64,000 bases of DNA, taken from Micromonospora phaseoli. Its GTDB lineage: Bacteria; Actinomycetota; Actinomycetes; Mycobacteriales; Micromonosporaceae. Both the position numbers and the translations under genes were made by a program. Positions within the stretch are counted from its first letter, which is position 1. Each line of letters opens with the position of its first letter. The stretch is from contig NZ_FNYV01000003.1 in assembly GCF_900109115.1 (NCBI RefSeq), forward strand, positions 400,843 through 464,842. The letters run 5' to 3'. A model generated the notes under the pieces. The model did not search any database. It worked only from the letters and a program-made list of their open reading frames with translations, and was not told the origin of the DNA. Below, in pieces: positions 7,989 through 19,783 of this stretch.

Positions 7989-9107
7989 TCAGCGGTCCAG
8001 GACGAGGCCGACCTTCTGGAACTCCTTGAGGTCGCGGTAGCCGCACTTGGCCATGGCGCGGCGCAGGCCGCCGAAGAGGTTGAGCTGGCCGTCGGGGGCG
8101 TCAGCGGGACCGAAGAGCAGGCGCTCCATCGAGCCCAGCGGCTCACCAGCGGCCTCGAACGCGCCCCGGGGCAGCGACGGGTGGCTGGCCGCCGAGTGCC
8201 ACCAGGCACCGCCGGCCGGCGCCTCCTCACAGAGCGACAGCGGCTCACCGAGCATCACCGCGTCCGCACCGCAGCCGAGCGCCTTGGCGATGTCCCCGGA
8301 GGTACGGATGTCACCGTCGGCGATCAGGTGCACGTGCCGCCCGCCGGTCTCGTCGAGGTAGTCGCGCCGGGCCGCGGCGGCGTCGGCGATCGCGGTCGCC
8401 ATCGGGACCCGGATGCCGAGTACCGACTCGGTGGTGGACCACTCGTCCCCGCCGATGCCGACGATCACGCCGGCCGCGCCGGTCCGCATCAGGTGCAGCG
8501 CCGTCTTGTAGTCGGTGCAACCGCCGACGATGACCGGCAGGTCGAGGTCGGCGATGAACTCCTTCAGGTTCAGCGGTTCGTCGGTGGTCGAGACGTGTTC
8601 GGCCGAGACGATGGTGCCCTGGATGACCAGGAGGTCGACGCCCGCGTCGAGGATCACCGGGGCGAGCGCCAGGGTGTGCTGCGGTGAGACCCGCACCGCC
8701 ACGGTGCCGCCGCCCTCGCGCAGCTCACGGACGCGCTCGGTGATCAGATCCGGCCGGATCGGCTCCGCGTACACCTCCTGGAGGCGCTTGGTGGCGGGCG
8801 CGTCCTCGTCGAGGCCGGCGAGCTCCTCCAGCACCTTCGTCGGGTTTTCGTAACGGGTCCACAGTCCCTCGACGTTGAGCACCCCGAGGCCGCCGAGCTG
8901 ACCGAGCCGGACGGCCGAAGCCGGGCTCATCGTGGCGTCGGAGGGGTGCCCGACGCAGGGAATGCCGAACTGGTACGCGTCGAGCTGCCAGCCGGTCGAG
9001 ACGTCGTCGACGTCCCTGGTCCGCCGAGAAGGCACGATCGCGATGTCGTCCAGGTGGTAGCCGCGCTGCGCGGTCTTGCCCAGCCCGATCTCGACCACGT
9101 CACGCAT
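7989..9107 (-). CDS. guaB3: GuaB3-family IMP dehydrogenase-related protein
   Basis: 372 residues, a TIM-barrel protein of the IMPDH/GMP reductase superfamily without CBS domains. The start MRDVVEIGLGKTAQRGY and the pattern of gene order (directly downstream of guaB2, upstream of choD-like and guaA) identify the actinobacterial GuaB3 clade. Glycine-rich phosphate-binding segments ([29 protein letters not shown]) are present. The canonical IMPDH loop Gly-x-Cys-x-Thr is not: the matching region reads VGIGGDEWSTTES, so the classical catalytic Cys appears absent. The biochemical role is therefore uncertain. ATG 9107 follows guaB2 by 37 bases, likely cotranscribed. Confidence 0.88.
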   Translation of the reverse strand: MRDVVEIGLGKTAQRGYHLDDIAIVPSRRTRDVDDVSTGWQLDAYQFGIPCVGHPSDATMSPASAVRLGQLGGLGVLNVEGLWTRYENPTKVLEELAGLDEDAPATKRLQEVYAEPIRPDLITERVRELREGGGTVAVRVSPQHTLALAPVILDAGVDLLVIQGTIVSAEHVSTTDEPLNLKEFIADLDLPVIVGGCTDYKTALHLMRTGAAGVIVGIGGDEWSTTESVLGIRVPMATAIADAAAARRDYLDETGGRHVHLIADGDIRTSGDIAKALGCGADAVMLGEPLSLCEEAPAGGAWWHSAASHPSLPRGAFEAAGEPLGSMERLLFGPADAPDGQLNLFGGLRRAMAKCGYRDLKEFQKVGLVLDR

Positions 9108-9144
9108 GGGGCACTCCAGGTGTGTTCGGGGGTGGTGGGAGGGG

Positions 9145-10848
<1,704 letters not shown>

Positions 10849-10934
10849 TCACGGCGTGCCCAGCACCACCGCGTCCCCTCGGCTTGCCCGAGAGGGGACG
10901 GGCATCGGCGGTGGCTTGGGTCTACGGTGAGGGG

Positions 10935-11348
10935 GTGCACGACGAGCCCATGGACCCGTTCACCGGCGACCCGACCGATCCGACGGCCGATTTGGACGAC
11001 TCCGGCGACGACGACGCCCAGCTCGACCCGCTGACCGACGTCGAGCGCCAAGACGTGCTGGAGGACCTCGCCGACCTGGAGATCTACCAGGCGCTGCTCG
11101 CGCCGATCGGGGTACGCGGGCTCGTCATCGAGTGTGAGGACTGTCGGGAGCCGCACTACTTCGACTGGGACCTGCTCCGGGGCAACCTGCGCCACCTGCT
11201 CAACTCCGGGCGTCCACGGGTGCACGAGCCGGCCTACGACCCGGATCCCGACCACTACGTCACCTGGGACTACGCGCGCGGTTACGCGGACGGCGTGCAC
11301 GACACCCTCAGTGAGGGCACCGAGGACGAGCCCGGCTCGGGCAGCTGA
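10935..11348 (+). CDS. DUF5319-family protein
   Basis: 137-residue acidic protein, equivalent by sequence and position to Rv3412 next to guaB2 in mycobacteria. Conserved features are the pair of Cys in IECEDCREPHYFDWD, and HEPAYDPDPDHYVTWDY. No enzymatic motif and no membrane segment; function unknown. GTG 10935 is preferred (GGTGAGG just upstream). A TACGGT hexamer at 10923-10928 could be a -10 element, which would make the transcript almost leaderless. The gene is divergent from guaB2 and convergent with the BldM-like regulator. Confidence 0.85.
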   Translation: MHDEPMDPFTGDPTDPTADLDDSGDDDAQLDPLTDVERQDVLEDLADLEIYQALLAPIGVRGLVIECEDCREPHYFDWDLLRGNLRHLLNSGRPRVHEPAYDPDPDHYVTWDYARGYADGVHDTLSEGTEDEPGSGS

Positions 11349-11365
11349 CCCGGCTGCCGGTCGGC

Positions 11366-12169
11366 TCAGGCGACCAGCCCGGCCCGGAAGCCGGCTGCCA
11401 CCGCGTGCGCCCGATCGCGGGCACCCAGCTTGCGGAACAGCCGCCGGGCATGGGTCTTGACGGTGTCCTCGGAGACGAACAGCTCCCGGCCGATTTCGGC
11501 GTTGCTCTTGCCTTCGGCCATGCCGAGCAGCACCTGCAACTCCCGCTCGGTGAGGCCGATCGTGGACCGCTCGGCCCGGGGCGGCGAGAGGGGCTTGCCC
11601 GGCTCGGGTTCGGCGCCCGGCTCGGCGGGGTCGTCGCCGCGCTGCACCGGCACCATCGCGGGACCACCCGCGGCGTCCACCGCAGGCCGGGCCGGCACGG
11701 ATTCACCTGAGGTACGGCCACCGGGCGTCGGCCGGGCCGGGCTGCCGACGGTCGCGGCGTCCCGAGCCGGGTCCGCGATCCGGTGCCGGCTGGATCCTCG
11801 GCCGGGCGCGGACAGCAACAGCAGCGCCTTGGCGACCGCGCTGGTGAGATCGTGGTCCACGCCCTGGATCAGCCCACGGGCCCCGGCATTGATGGTCGCC
11901 GCAGCCGCCTCGGACTCTTCCACCCCCAGCAGCAGGACGGCGGCCTGCGGCGCGCGGGCCAGTACCCGGCGGACGAAACCGGCGCTGTCAGGTCGGGTCA
12001 GGGCGGTGTCGACGAGGACCACGTCCGCGGGACGCTCGGCCAGCCGCAGCATCACCTCGGGATCGGAGACCGCCGTCCGGACGGCACCGGACAACCCCAG
12101 CCGCGCCGCGGCGGAGGTCAGGTGCTGCGCCGCGAGCGGCGTTCGAACGCACACAAGAACGGTACGCAC
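11366..12169 (-). CDS. bldM: BldM-like atypical response regulator (LuxR-type HTH)
   Basis: 267-residue DNA-binding protein. The C-terminal HTH (about 205-267, with SNAEIGRELFVSEDTVKTH) is nearly identical to Streptomyces BldM as I know it, and whiD lies divergently beside it exactly as in Streptomyces. The N-terminal receiver is degenerate. The paired acidic residues after strand 1 are replaced by Val-Arg (VLVCVRTPL), the conserved Lys is lost (ARGLIQG), and only Asp54 remains at the phosphorylation position. A Pro-rich linker of about 80 residues makes it longer than BldM (about 203). GTG 12169 has AGGAG six bases upstream. Probably acts in development without phosphorylation. Confidence 0.82.
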   Translation of the reverse strand: MRTVLVCVRTPLAAQHLTSAAARLGLSGAVRTAVSDPEVMLRLAERPADVVLVDTALTRPDSAGFVRRVLARAPQAAVLLLGVEESEAAAATINAGARGLIQGVDHDLTSAVAKALLLLSAPGRGSSRHRIADPARDAATVGSPARPTPGGRTSGESVPARPAVDAAGGPAMVPVQRGDDPAEPGAEPEPGKPLSPPRAERSTIGLTERELQVLLGMAEGKSNAEIGRELFVSEDTVKTHARRLFRKLGARDRAHAVAAGFRAGLVA

Positions 12170-12210
12170 AGAGATCTCCTTTCCGCACACGAGCAGACCA
12201 TGACCGCCTG

Positions 12211-12255
12211 CTGTCGGGAGGAGGTTCCGGGCAATCCTCCCAACTTTTCCGACAG
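12211..12255 (-). promoter_or_regulatory. Nested stem-loop in the bldM-whiD divergent region
   Basis: CTGTCGG (12211-12217) pairs with CCGACAG (12249-12255), and inside it GGGAGGA (12216-12222) pairs with TCCTCCC (12235-12241), so the two stems compete for two bases. On the minus strand this lies 42-86 bases upstream of the bldM start, in its likely leader or operator region. No known motif recognised. Confidence 0.4.
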
Positions 12256-12423
12256 ATAGGGCATATGCCGCAAGTCGTCGGGATGTTCTGGATCAAAGAC
12301 GTGTGAGTCGAGAGCCACCCGGGTACGACAGGGGCCAGGCCGGGAACGGTGCGCCCGCGCGGCCCGCCGCCCGGACAGCCGGCCACAAGCGTCTCGCGGT
12401 GCCGCGCGAGAGGAGGGGTGCTG

Positions 12424-12807
12424 ATGTCGAACGTACGTAGACTGCCCGGACCCATCGTCGACCTCTGGGACTGGCAGCGCCTCGGCGCCTGCCGTGGCCG
12501 GGACAGCGCCCAGTTCTTCCATCCCGACGGCGAACGGGGTACGTCCCGGCTGCGTCGGGAGTCCTCCGCCAAGGCCGTCTGCCGCGCCTGCCCGGTCCGG
12601 GCCGAGTGCGCCGCCCACGCCCTGTCGGTGCGGGAGCCGTACGGCGTGTGGGGTGGCTTCAGCGAATCCGAGCGACTCCGGCTGCTCGCGGTCGGCTGGG
12701 AGGATCTCGCCGACCGCCGACAGACCCGGGTCGACGTCAACCGGCTGGAGGCCCGCCTCGGCAGCTCCCACCGGTCTACGCTGCCCGCGCAGCGCAACGT
12801 CGCCTGA
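12424..12807 (+). CDS. whiD: WhiB-family iron-sulfur regulator, WhiD/WhiB3 type
   Basis: 127 residues. Four cysteines (Cys23, Cys53, Cys56, Cys62) are spaced to hold a 4Fe-4S cluster, followed by the GVWGG turn (74-78) that contacts the primary sigma factor. The segment LPGPIVDLWDWQ and FFHPDGERG match WhiB3/WhiD closely, and synteny with the BldM-like gene supports WhiD orthology. Start ATG 12424, with GTG 12418 two codons upstream as an alternative; GAGGAGG precedes both. The C-terminal 35 residues after GWED are variable and basic. Role: redox- or NO-responsive control of development and stress genes, by family. Confidence 0.92.
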   Translation: MSNVRRLPGPIVDLWDWQRLGACRGRDSAQFFHPDGERGTSRLRRESSAKAVCRACPVRAECAAHALSVREPYGVWGGFSESERLRLLAVGWEDLADRRQTRVDVNRLEARLGSSHRSTLPAQRNVA

Positions 12808-12818
12808 CGCAAGCAACC

Positions 12819-12850
12819 GACGCCGCGTCCCGATGCCGGGACGCGGCGTC
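12819..12850. terminator. Hairpin terminator between whiD and the molybdoenzyme gene
   Basis: Perfect 14-bp arms (GACGCCGCGTCCCG, 12819-12832; complement 12837-12850) with a four-base loop lie between convergent stop codons. No T-run. Confidence 0.8.
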
Positions 12851-12958
12851 GCTCTGTCTGGCCCACCCCGGGCCGAGGCTCCGGCCAGGCGGTCGCCAGT
12901 TGCCCTCCTGGGCGGTCCCCGAGTCCCGACCAGGACGACCGCCGGGTGGCGAAGCGGA

Positions 12959-14548
12959 TCAGGCGACGGTGAGCGTGACGGTGTGCCAACCGGTCGCGCC
13001 GTCGGGGGCGACGTCCTGCTGCTGGGGGGTCTGGGTCTCGCCGGTGCTGTCCGTGGCCCGGACCTGGAGGGTGTGCTCGCCGGGGGTGGCCTGCCAACGC
13101 CACGACCACTGCACCCAGGTGTCCGCCGACACTGTCGGGGCCAACTCCGCCTCCTGCCAGGGTCCTTCGTCGACGCGTACCTCGACGCGGTCGATGCCCC
13201 GGTGCTGGGCCCAGGCGACGCCCGCGACCACGACCGGGCCGGCGGCCGGGCGGTTGCGTGGGCGGGGCGTGTCGATCCGCGACTGCGTCTTCACCGGCCC
13301 CTGGGCCGACCAGCCCCGGGGCACCCAGTACGCGTCGAAGTCGGCGAAGCTGGTCAACTCCAGCTCGGTGATCCACTTGCACGCCGACACGTACCCGTAC
13401 AGGCCGGGGACCACCATCCGGACCGGGAAGCCGTGCGCCACCGGCAGCGGCTCGCCGTTCATGCCGACCGCGAGCAGGGCGTCCCGACCGTCGCGCAGCA
13501 CGGCGGTCGGGGTGCCACACGTCCAGCCGTCGACCGAGCGCCCGACCACCTGGTCCGCTCCGTCGAGGGGCGCCGCTTCGTCGAGCAGTTCCCGCAGCGG
13601 CACGCCGAGCCATCGGGCGTTGCCGATCAGGTCACCGCCGACCTCGTTGGAGACGCAGGCCAGGGTCACCCAGCGCTCGACCATCGGCCGGGCCAGCAGG
13701 TCGGCGTAGCTCAGCGTCACCGGGTTACCGACCCGACCGTGGATGCGCAGCCGCCAGCTCTCCGGATCGACCTGGGGCACCACCAGCGCCGTGTCGATCC
13801 GGTAGAAGCCCCGGTTCGGGGTCACGTAACTGGCCAGTCCCGCCACGGCCAGGTCGGCCCCGGCCGGCACCGGCGGCGCGGCGGAGACCGGAGCGGGCAG
13901 CGTGATCGCGTCCCGGGCGGCCGACACTCCACGCCGTCCGGCCAGCCATCGCCCGGCGACACCACCCACGGCCGCCACCCCGAGCACGGTGCCGACACCG
14001 GTCAGGAACCGCCGCCGCGAGTCCGGGTCGACCGAGCGCCCCGGCCCCGGATCAGGCTCGCTCGCGGGGGTAGCCGTCGAATCGGCGGTGGGCGGAGACC
14101 AGGGCCACGGGTCGAACTCCAGCGGGCCGGCGATGAACGCCCAGAGCGCCACCCCACCGACCACCGCCCCGACCAGCGAGGGCAGCGCGTCGGCGGCGTT
14201 CGCGTCCGCTCGGGTCAGGGCCGCCGCCGTGCCGAGCGCGGCGAACGCCGCGATGCCGGCCAGGCCCACCGTCAGGCGGCGGGCGGCCAGCATTCCCAGC
14301 AGGGCCGCGAAGCCGCCGAGCAGCAGTGCCGTCCCGACCAGCAGAGCGATCTTGTCGTACGTGCCGAAGACCGCGATGCCGAACCGCTTGACCGGCTCGG
14401 GGGCGGTGTCCACGACGAGGCCACCGACCGCGACCAGTGGCGACGATCGGGGGCCGGTCAGGGCCGCCACCAGTTCGGCGGTGCCGATGGCCGCCGCGGC
14501 GGCGGCGACGCCGGCCAGGGCGGCGTACCGGGGTGTCGTGCTGCTCAC
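12959..14548 (-). CDS. Membrane-anchored molybdopterin oxidoreductase, sulfite-oxidase fold
   Basis: About 529 residues. The N-terminal half has roughly four hydrophobic helices (residues 5-160). An internal twin-arginine motif SRRRFLTGVG and another helix follow, then an extracytoplasmic sulfite-oxidase-type molybdenum domain. The single conserved Cys in WVTLACVSNEVGG is the Mo ligand, and VRMVVPGLYGY with CKWITELEL is typical. The C-terminal part is the Ig-like dimerisation domain. GTG 14548 was chosen as the residue before a good membrane helix; its ribosome site is weak. The electron acceptor and substrate are unknown; members of this group include periplasmic sulfite or methionine-sulfoxide enzymes. 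Confidence 0.85.
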   Translation of the reverse strand: MSSTTPRYAALAGVAAAAAAIGTAELVAALTGPRSSPLVAVGGLVVDTAPEPVKRFGIAVFGTYDKIALLVGTALLLGGFAALLGMLAARRLTVGLAGIAAFAALGTAAALTRADANAADALPSLVGAVVGGVALWAFIAGPLEFDPWPWSPPTADSTATPASEPDPGPGRSVDPDSRRRFLTGVGTVLGVAAVGGVAGRWLAGRRGVSAARDAITLPAPVSAAPPVPAGADLAVAGLASYVTPNRGFYRIDTALVVPQVDPESWRLRIHGRVGNPVTLSYADLLARPMVERWVTLACVSNEVGGDLIGNARWLGVPLRELLDEAAPLDGADQVVGRSVDGWTCGTPTAVLRDGRDALLAVGMNGEPLPVAHGFPVRMVVPGLYGYVSACKWITELELTSFADFDAYWVPRGWSAQGPVKTQSRIDTPRPRNRPAAGPVVVAGVAWAQHRGIDRVEVRVDEGPWQEAELAPTVSADTWVQWSWRWQATPGEHTLQVRATDSTGETQTPQQQDVAPDGATGWHTVTLTVA

Positions 14549-14662
14549 CGGCCCAGTGTCGCCGAACTGCCGGCTCCCCGGTAGCGCGGCCGGCATTACG
14601 TGATCTGACGGTTGCGACAGACTGAGCCGGCCCACGCCGACGCCCACTGGACGCGGACAAGA

Positions 14663-14701
14663 AGTCCGGGGCGCACCGTCAACGACGGTGCGCCCCGGAC
14701 T
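14663..14701 (-). terminator. groESL operon terminator
   Basis: Perfect 18-bp arms (AGTCCGGGGCGCACCGTC at 14663-14680 and its complement at 14684-14701) with loop AAC start 16 bases past the groEL stop. Very stable. Confidence 0.88.
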
Positions 14702-14716
14702 GGCGTACGGCAGGGC

Positions 14717-16745
<2,029 letters not shown>

Positions 16746-16887
16746 GGGCATACCCTCCTGGGGTACTTGGTTTCGTTGCCGGTCGGCATGCCGACCGGCG
16801 TCAATCTGCCACATGCCACCGGGCGGGGCCGTCGTCGCGGGTGCCGGTCCGCCTGGCGTTCAACCCCCGGACACCAGGGCCCGGAGA

Positions 16888-16914
16888 TTGGCACCCTCAG
16901 GGTGAGAGTGCTAA
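16888..16914 (-). promoter_or_regulatory. CIRCE element (HrcA operator), proximal
   Basis: TTGGCACCC-N9-GAGTGCTAA, compared with consensus TTAGCACTC-N9-GAGTGCTAA: the right half is perfect and the left half has two changes. It overlaps the predicted transcription start of groES, so HrcA binding would block initiation. Confidence 0.85.
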
Positions 16915-16918
16915 TCGC

Positions 16919-16947
16919 AGGTTATTCCTCGGCTAGCACTCCGTCAA
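16919..16947 (-). promoter_or_regulatory. groESL promoter
   Basis: On the minus strand TTGACG (16942-16947) and TAACCT (16919-16924) are separated by 17 bases, matching housekeeping sigma consensus. The -35 lies in the spacer of the distal CIRCE and the -10 lies between the two operators. Confidence 0.75.
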
Positions 16948-16959
16948 GGAGAGTGCCAA
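16933..16959 (-). promoter_or_regulatory. CIRCE element (HrcA operator), distal
   Basis: On the minus strand TTGGCACTC-N9-GAGTGCTAG, one mismatch in each half. Together with 16888-16914 this gives a tandem operator flanking the promoter. Confidence 0.87.
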
Positions 16960-17072
16960 TCCGCGCCTCCCGTGTCGCCTCTCAACCACCCGGTGCCGCC
17001 AGGTCGGCGAGCGGGCAACCATGCGCGATCAACTGGAGCACCTGCGGGGCACCCCCGCCACCGGTCGGCACA

Positions 17073-17137
17073 TTGATCGTCTGCACTCCAGTGACTCGGT
17101 CATCGGCGTGTCGACTCACTGAAGTGCAGACGATCAA
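17073..17137. repeat. Imperfect 22-bp-arm palindrome in the groES-methyltransferase divergent region
   Basis: 17073-17094 (TTGATCGTCTGCACTCCAGTGA) and 17116-17137 are inverted copies with one mismatch and a 21-base loop. The flanking genes are divergent, so it cannot simply be a terminator for either. The 464-base gap 16746-17209 otherwise holds the groESL control region and a run of nine C at 17160-17168. A minus-strand reading frame crossing this palindrome has no start or ribosome site that I trust, so I do not call a gene. Confidence 0.75.
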
Positions 17138-17209
17138 GCCGGGCCCCGGCGAGTGCCTGCCCCCCCCCGGCGGGTGGGTCGTCGTGGTGGGGGCCGGGAG
17201 AATGGGCGG

Positions 17210-18454
17210 GTGGATCTGGAGCAACTGGCCGCGTTGCGTACGCCTGAGGGGTCGGCCGCGCTCGACGCGGCGGACCGGGTGGCCGGCGGCGATCCGCTGG
17301 CCGCGGCCATGGCGCTTCGGGCGGCCGGGGTGCCGGCCGGACTCGCGGCGACGGCGCTGACCCAGGCGGAGCTGCGCCGCAGGGCGGTGGGCAAGTTCGG
17401 GCCGACAGCGGCCACGATGTTCTTCACCCGGGCGGGCCTGGAGCAGGCCACCCGCGCGGTGGTGGCACGACGCCGGGCGCACCGGCTGCGCGCCGCCGGG
17501 GTGGCCACGCTGGCCGACCTGGGCTGCGGGCTGGGTGCCGACGCGCTCGCCGCCGCCCGCGAGGGCATCCGGGTGTACGGCGTGGAGGCCGACCCGCTCA
17601 CCGCCGTACTGGCCGAGGCGAACGCGCGGGCGGCCGGGCTGGCCGAGCTGTTCACCGTCGAGTGCGGCGACGCGACCGCGTTCGACGTGACCCGGGTGGC
17701 GGCGGTCTTCTGCGATCCGGCCCGCCGTCGGGCCGGCACCGGCCGCCGGATTTTCGACCCCAACTCGTACTCACCGCCGTGGGACTTCGTCACCGGCCTG
17801 GTCGAGCGGATGCCGTACACGGTGGTGAAGGTGGCACCCGGCATCGACCACGCCCTGATCCCGTCGGGCGCCGAGGCCGAGTGGGTCAGCGTCGACGGCG
17901 ACCTGGTCGAGGCGACCCTCTGGGCCGGCCCGCTCGCCGAAACCCCCCGCCGGGCGACCGTAGTGAAGGAAGGGCCCCCGGTTAACGCCTCAGGTAGCAA
18001 AGGGGCCCCCTGTTATCACCCGGCCGGCGGCGAGTCGGTGCACCAGTTGACCGGGTCGGGGGCGCTGGAGGCGTCGGTCGGGCCGGTACGCCGCTTCCTG
18101 TACGACCCGGATCCGGCGGTGGTCCGCGCTCACCTGGTGGCCGAGCTGGCCATCGAACTGGACGCCTCGCTGGCCGACCCGACCATCGCCTACCTCTACG
18201 CCGACCAGGCGACGTCGACCCCGTACGCCCGCTGCCTGGAGGTGACCGACGTGTTGCCGTTCTCCCTCAAGCGGCTGCGGGCGCTGCTGCGGGAGCGCCG
18301 GGTCGGCCGGGTGGAGATCCTCAAGCGAGGCTCCGCGCTGGAACCGGAACGGCTCCGGCGTGACCTGCGGCTGGCCGGCGACCAGTCGGCGAGCCTGGTA
18401 CTCACCCGGGTCGCCGGTGCCCCGACGGTGCTGGTCTGCCGCCCGACGGCGTGA
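17210..18454 (+). CDS. Class I SAM-dependent methyltransferase with THUMP-like C-terminal region
   Basis: 414 residues. The SAM-binding motif [13 protein letters not shown] is near residues 101-113, with VEADP as the acidic end of strand 2 and FCDPARR as motif IV. The family is found in actinobacteria and its substrate, presumably RNA or a nucleotide, is not known. GTG 17210 is set by GGGAG about nine bases upstream. About residues 250-270 are encoded by a repeat-like stretch (17961-18022) reading [18 protein letters not shown], unlike the rest of the protein. It looks like an in-frame insertion that left the gene open. Confidence 0.82.
   Translation: MDLEQLAALRTPEGSAALDAADRVAGGDPLAAAMALRAAGVPAGLAATALTQAELRRRAVGKFGPTAATMFFTRAGLEQATRAVVARRRAHRLRAAGVATLADLGCGLGADALAAAREGIRVYGVEADPLTAVLAEANARAAGLAELFTVECGDATAFDVTRVAAVFCDPARRRAGTGRRIFDPNSYSPPWDFVTGLVERMPYTVVKVAPGIDHALIPSGAEAEWVSVDGDLVEATLWAGPLAETPRRATVVKEGPPVNASGSKGAPCYHPAGGESVHQLTGSGALEASVGPVRRFLYDPDPAVVRAHLVAELAIELDASLADPTIAYLYADQATSTPYARCLEVTDVLPFSLKRLRALLRERRVGRVEILKRGSALEPERLRRDLRLAGDQSASLVLTRVAGAPTVLVCRPTA
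17961..18022 (+). repeat. Short repeat element inserted in the methyltransferase coding region
   Basis: Two related units, AAGGGCCCCCGGTTAACGCC (17970-17989) and AAGGGGCCCCCTGTTATCAC (18000-18019), follow each other with a short spacer. GGGCCCC cores next to GTTAAC look unlike the surrounding codons. I recall such units as dispersed intergenic repeats in Micromonospora and Salinispora; here they are translated. Confidence 0.7.
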
Positions 18455-18543
18455 ACTCGACCCCGGCTCGGGCCGCAACACCACCTGACGCGTTTCGGGT
18501 CGAGACCGGCCGGTGGCGGCCGGGTGTCGACGGCGTTGCTGAA

Positions 18544-18562
18544 TTGTTACCGCCGACAACAA
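18544..18562 (+). promoter_or_regulatory. Candidate operator upstream of the sugar ABC operon
   Basis: TTGTT-N9-AACAA lies about 110 bases upstream of the binding-protein start, with a TTGACG -35-like hexamer at 18595-18600. ROK regulators bind AT-rich dyads of this type; the ROK gene closes the operon. No clear -10. Confidence 0.4.
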
Positions 18563-18670
18563 ACTCGTGACCACCGCACCCTTGTGCTGGCGAGTTGACG
18601 CGGAATACGTTGCCGGACACAACAAAACAAACACCGACACCCATCCCCCACCCTCGAAAGGACCCTGCAC

Positions 18671-19765
18671 ATGCGCAAGGGCTTCCTCGCCGTCGGCGCC
18701 GTGGGCCTGCTGGCCCTCGGCAGCATGACGGCCTGCGGTAACGACTCCGGCGACGACCAGGCCGGGTCCGACCAGACCCCGAAGATCGGCGTGATCCTCC
18801 CGGACAGCAAGTCCTCCGTCCGTTGGGAGAGCGCGGACCGCAAGTTCCTCGAAGAGGCGTTCAAGGCCGCTGGCGTCGAGTACGACATCCAGAACGCCCA
18901 GGGCGACAAGTCCGCCTTCCAGACCATCGCCGACCAGATGATCACCAGCGGCGTCACCGCGCTGATGATCGTCAACCTGGACTCCGGCACCGGCAAGGCC
19001 GTCCTCGACAAGGCCAAGTCGCAGGGCGTCGCGACCATCGACTACGACCGCCTCACCCTCGGCGGCTCGGCGGAGTACTACGTCAGCTTCGACAACGAGG
19101 CCGTCGGCAAGCTCCAGGGCGAAGGCCTGGTCAAGTGCCTGACCGACCAGAAGGTGGAGAACCCGGTCGTGGCGTACCTCAACGGGTCGCCGACCGACAA
19201 CAACGCCACCCTGTTCAAGAACGGGTACGACTCGATCCTCAAGCCCAAGTTCGACGCGAACGAGTACACCAAGGGCCCGGACCAGTCCGTGCCGGACTGG
19301 GACAACGCCCAGGCCGCCACGATCTTCGAGCAGATGCTGACCCAGACCGGCGGCAAGATCGACGGTGTGCTGTCCGCGAACGACGGCCTCGGCAACGCCG
19401 CCATCTCGGTGCTGAAGAAGAACAACCTCAACGGCAAGGTCCCGGTGACCGGTCAGGACGCCGACCCGCAGGGTCTGCAGAACATCCTCGCCGGCGACCA
19501 GTGCATGACCGTCTACAAGGCGGTCAAGCAGGAGGCGGACGCCGCCGCCGAGCTGGCCATCGCGCTGGCCAAGGGCGAGCGCAAGGAGACCGGCCAGACG
19601 GTGAAGGACCCGGAGGGTGGCCGTGACGTGCCCGCCGTCCTGCTGACCCCGACGGCAATCTTCAAGGAGAACGTCAAGGACGTCATCGCCGACGGCTACG
19701 TGACGAAGGAGCAGGTCTGCACCGCCGACTTCGCCACGCTCTGCACCGAAGCGGGCATCAGCTGA
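18671..19765 (+). CDS. xylF: Sugar ABC transporter substrate-binding lipoprotein, xylose (XylF) type
   Basis: 364 residues. The signal peptide ends at a lipobox (SMTAC, Cys about 18), so the protein is tethered outside the membrane. The mature part is a periplasmic-binding fold with IGVILPDSKSSVRWESADRKF and DQMITSGVTALMIVNLDSGTG, the pattern of XylF. It delivers a pentose, most likely D-xylose, to the permease. ATG 18671 follows GAAAGGA. It is followed by a strong stem-loop (19784-19818) that separates it from the ATPase gene. Xylose specificity is inferred from similarity, not shown. Confidence 0.88.
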   Translation: MRKGFLAVGAVGLLALGSMTACGNDSGDDQAGSDQTPKIGVILPDSKSSVRWESADRKFLEEAFKAAGVEYDIQNAQGDKSAFQTIADQMITSGVTALMIVNLDSGTGKAVLDKAKSQGVATIDYDRLTLGGSAEYYVSFDNEAVGKLQGEGLVKCLTDQKVENPVVAYLNGSPTDNNATLFKNGYDSILKPKFDANEYTKGPDQSVPDWDNAQAATIFEQMLTQTGGKIDGVLSANDGLGNAAISVLKKNNLNGKVPVTGQDADPQGLQNILAGDQCMTVYKAVKQEADAAAELAIALAKGERKETGQTVKDPEGGRDVPAVLLTPTAIFKENVKDVIADGYVTKEQVCTADFATLCTEAGIS

Positions 19766-19783
19766 CCGCACCCGCCTAGGCGA

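Noticed and set aside
16982..17150. Minus-strand frame ending in [17 protein letters not shown] as a small gene
   Set aside because: It reads through the palindrome at 17073-17137, has no ribosome site, and most of its length is antisense to the methyltransferase.
17160..17168. Run of nine C as a possible phase-variation tract
   Set aside because: It lies about 40 bases upstream of the methyltransferase start in noncoding DNA with no alternative frame to switch; may also be a sequencing artefact.
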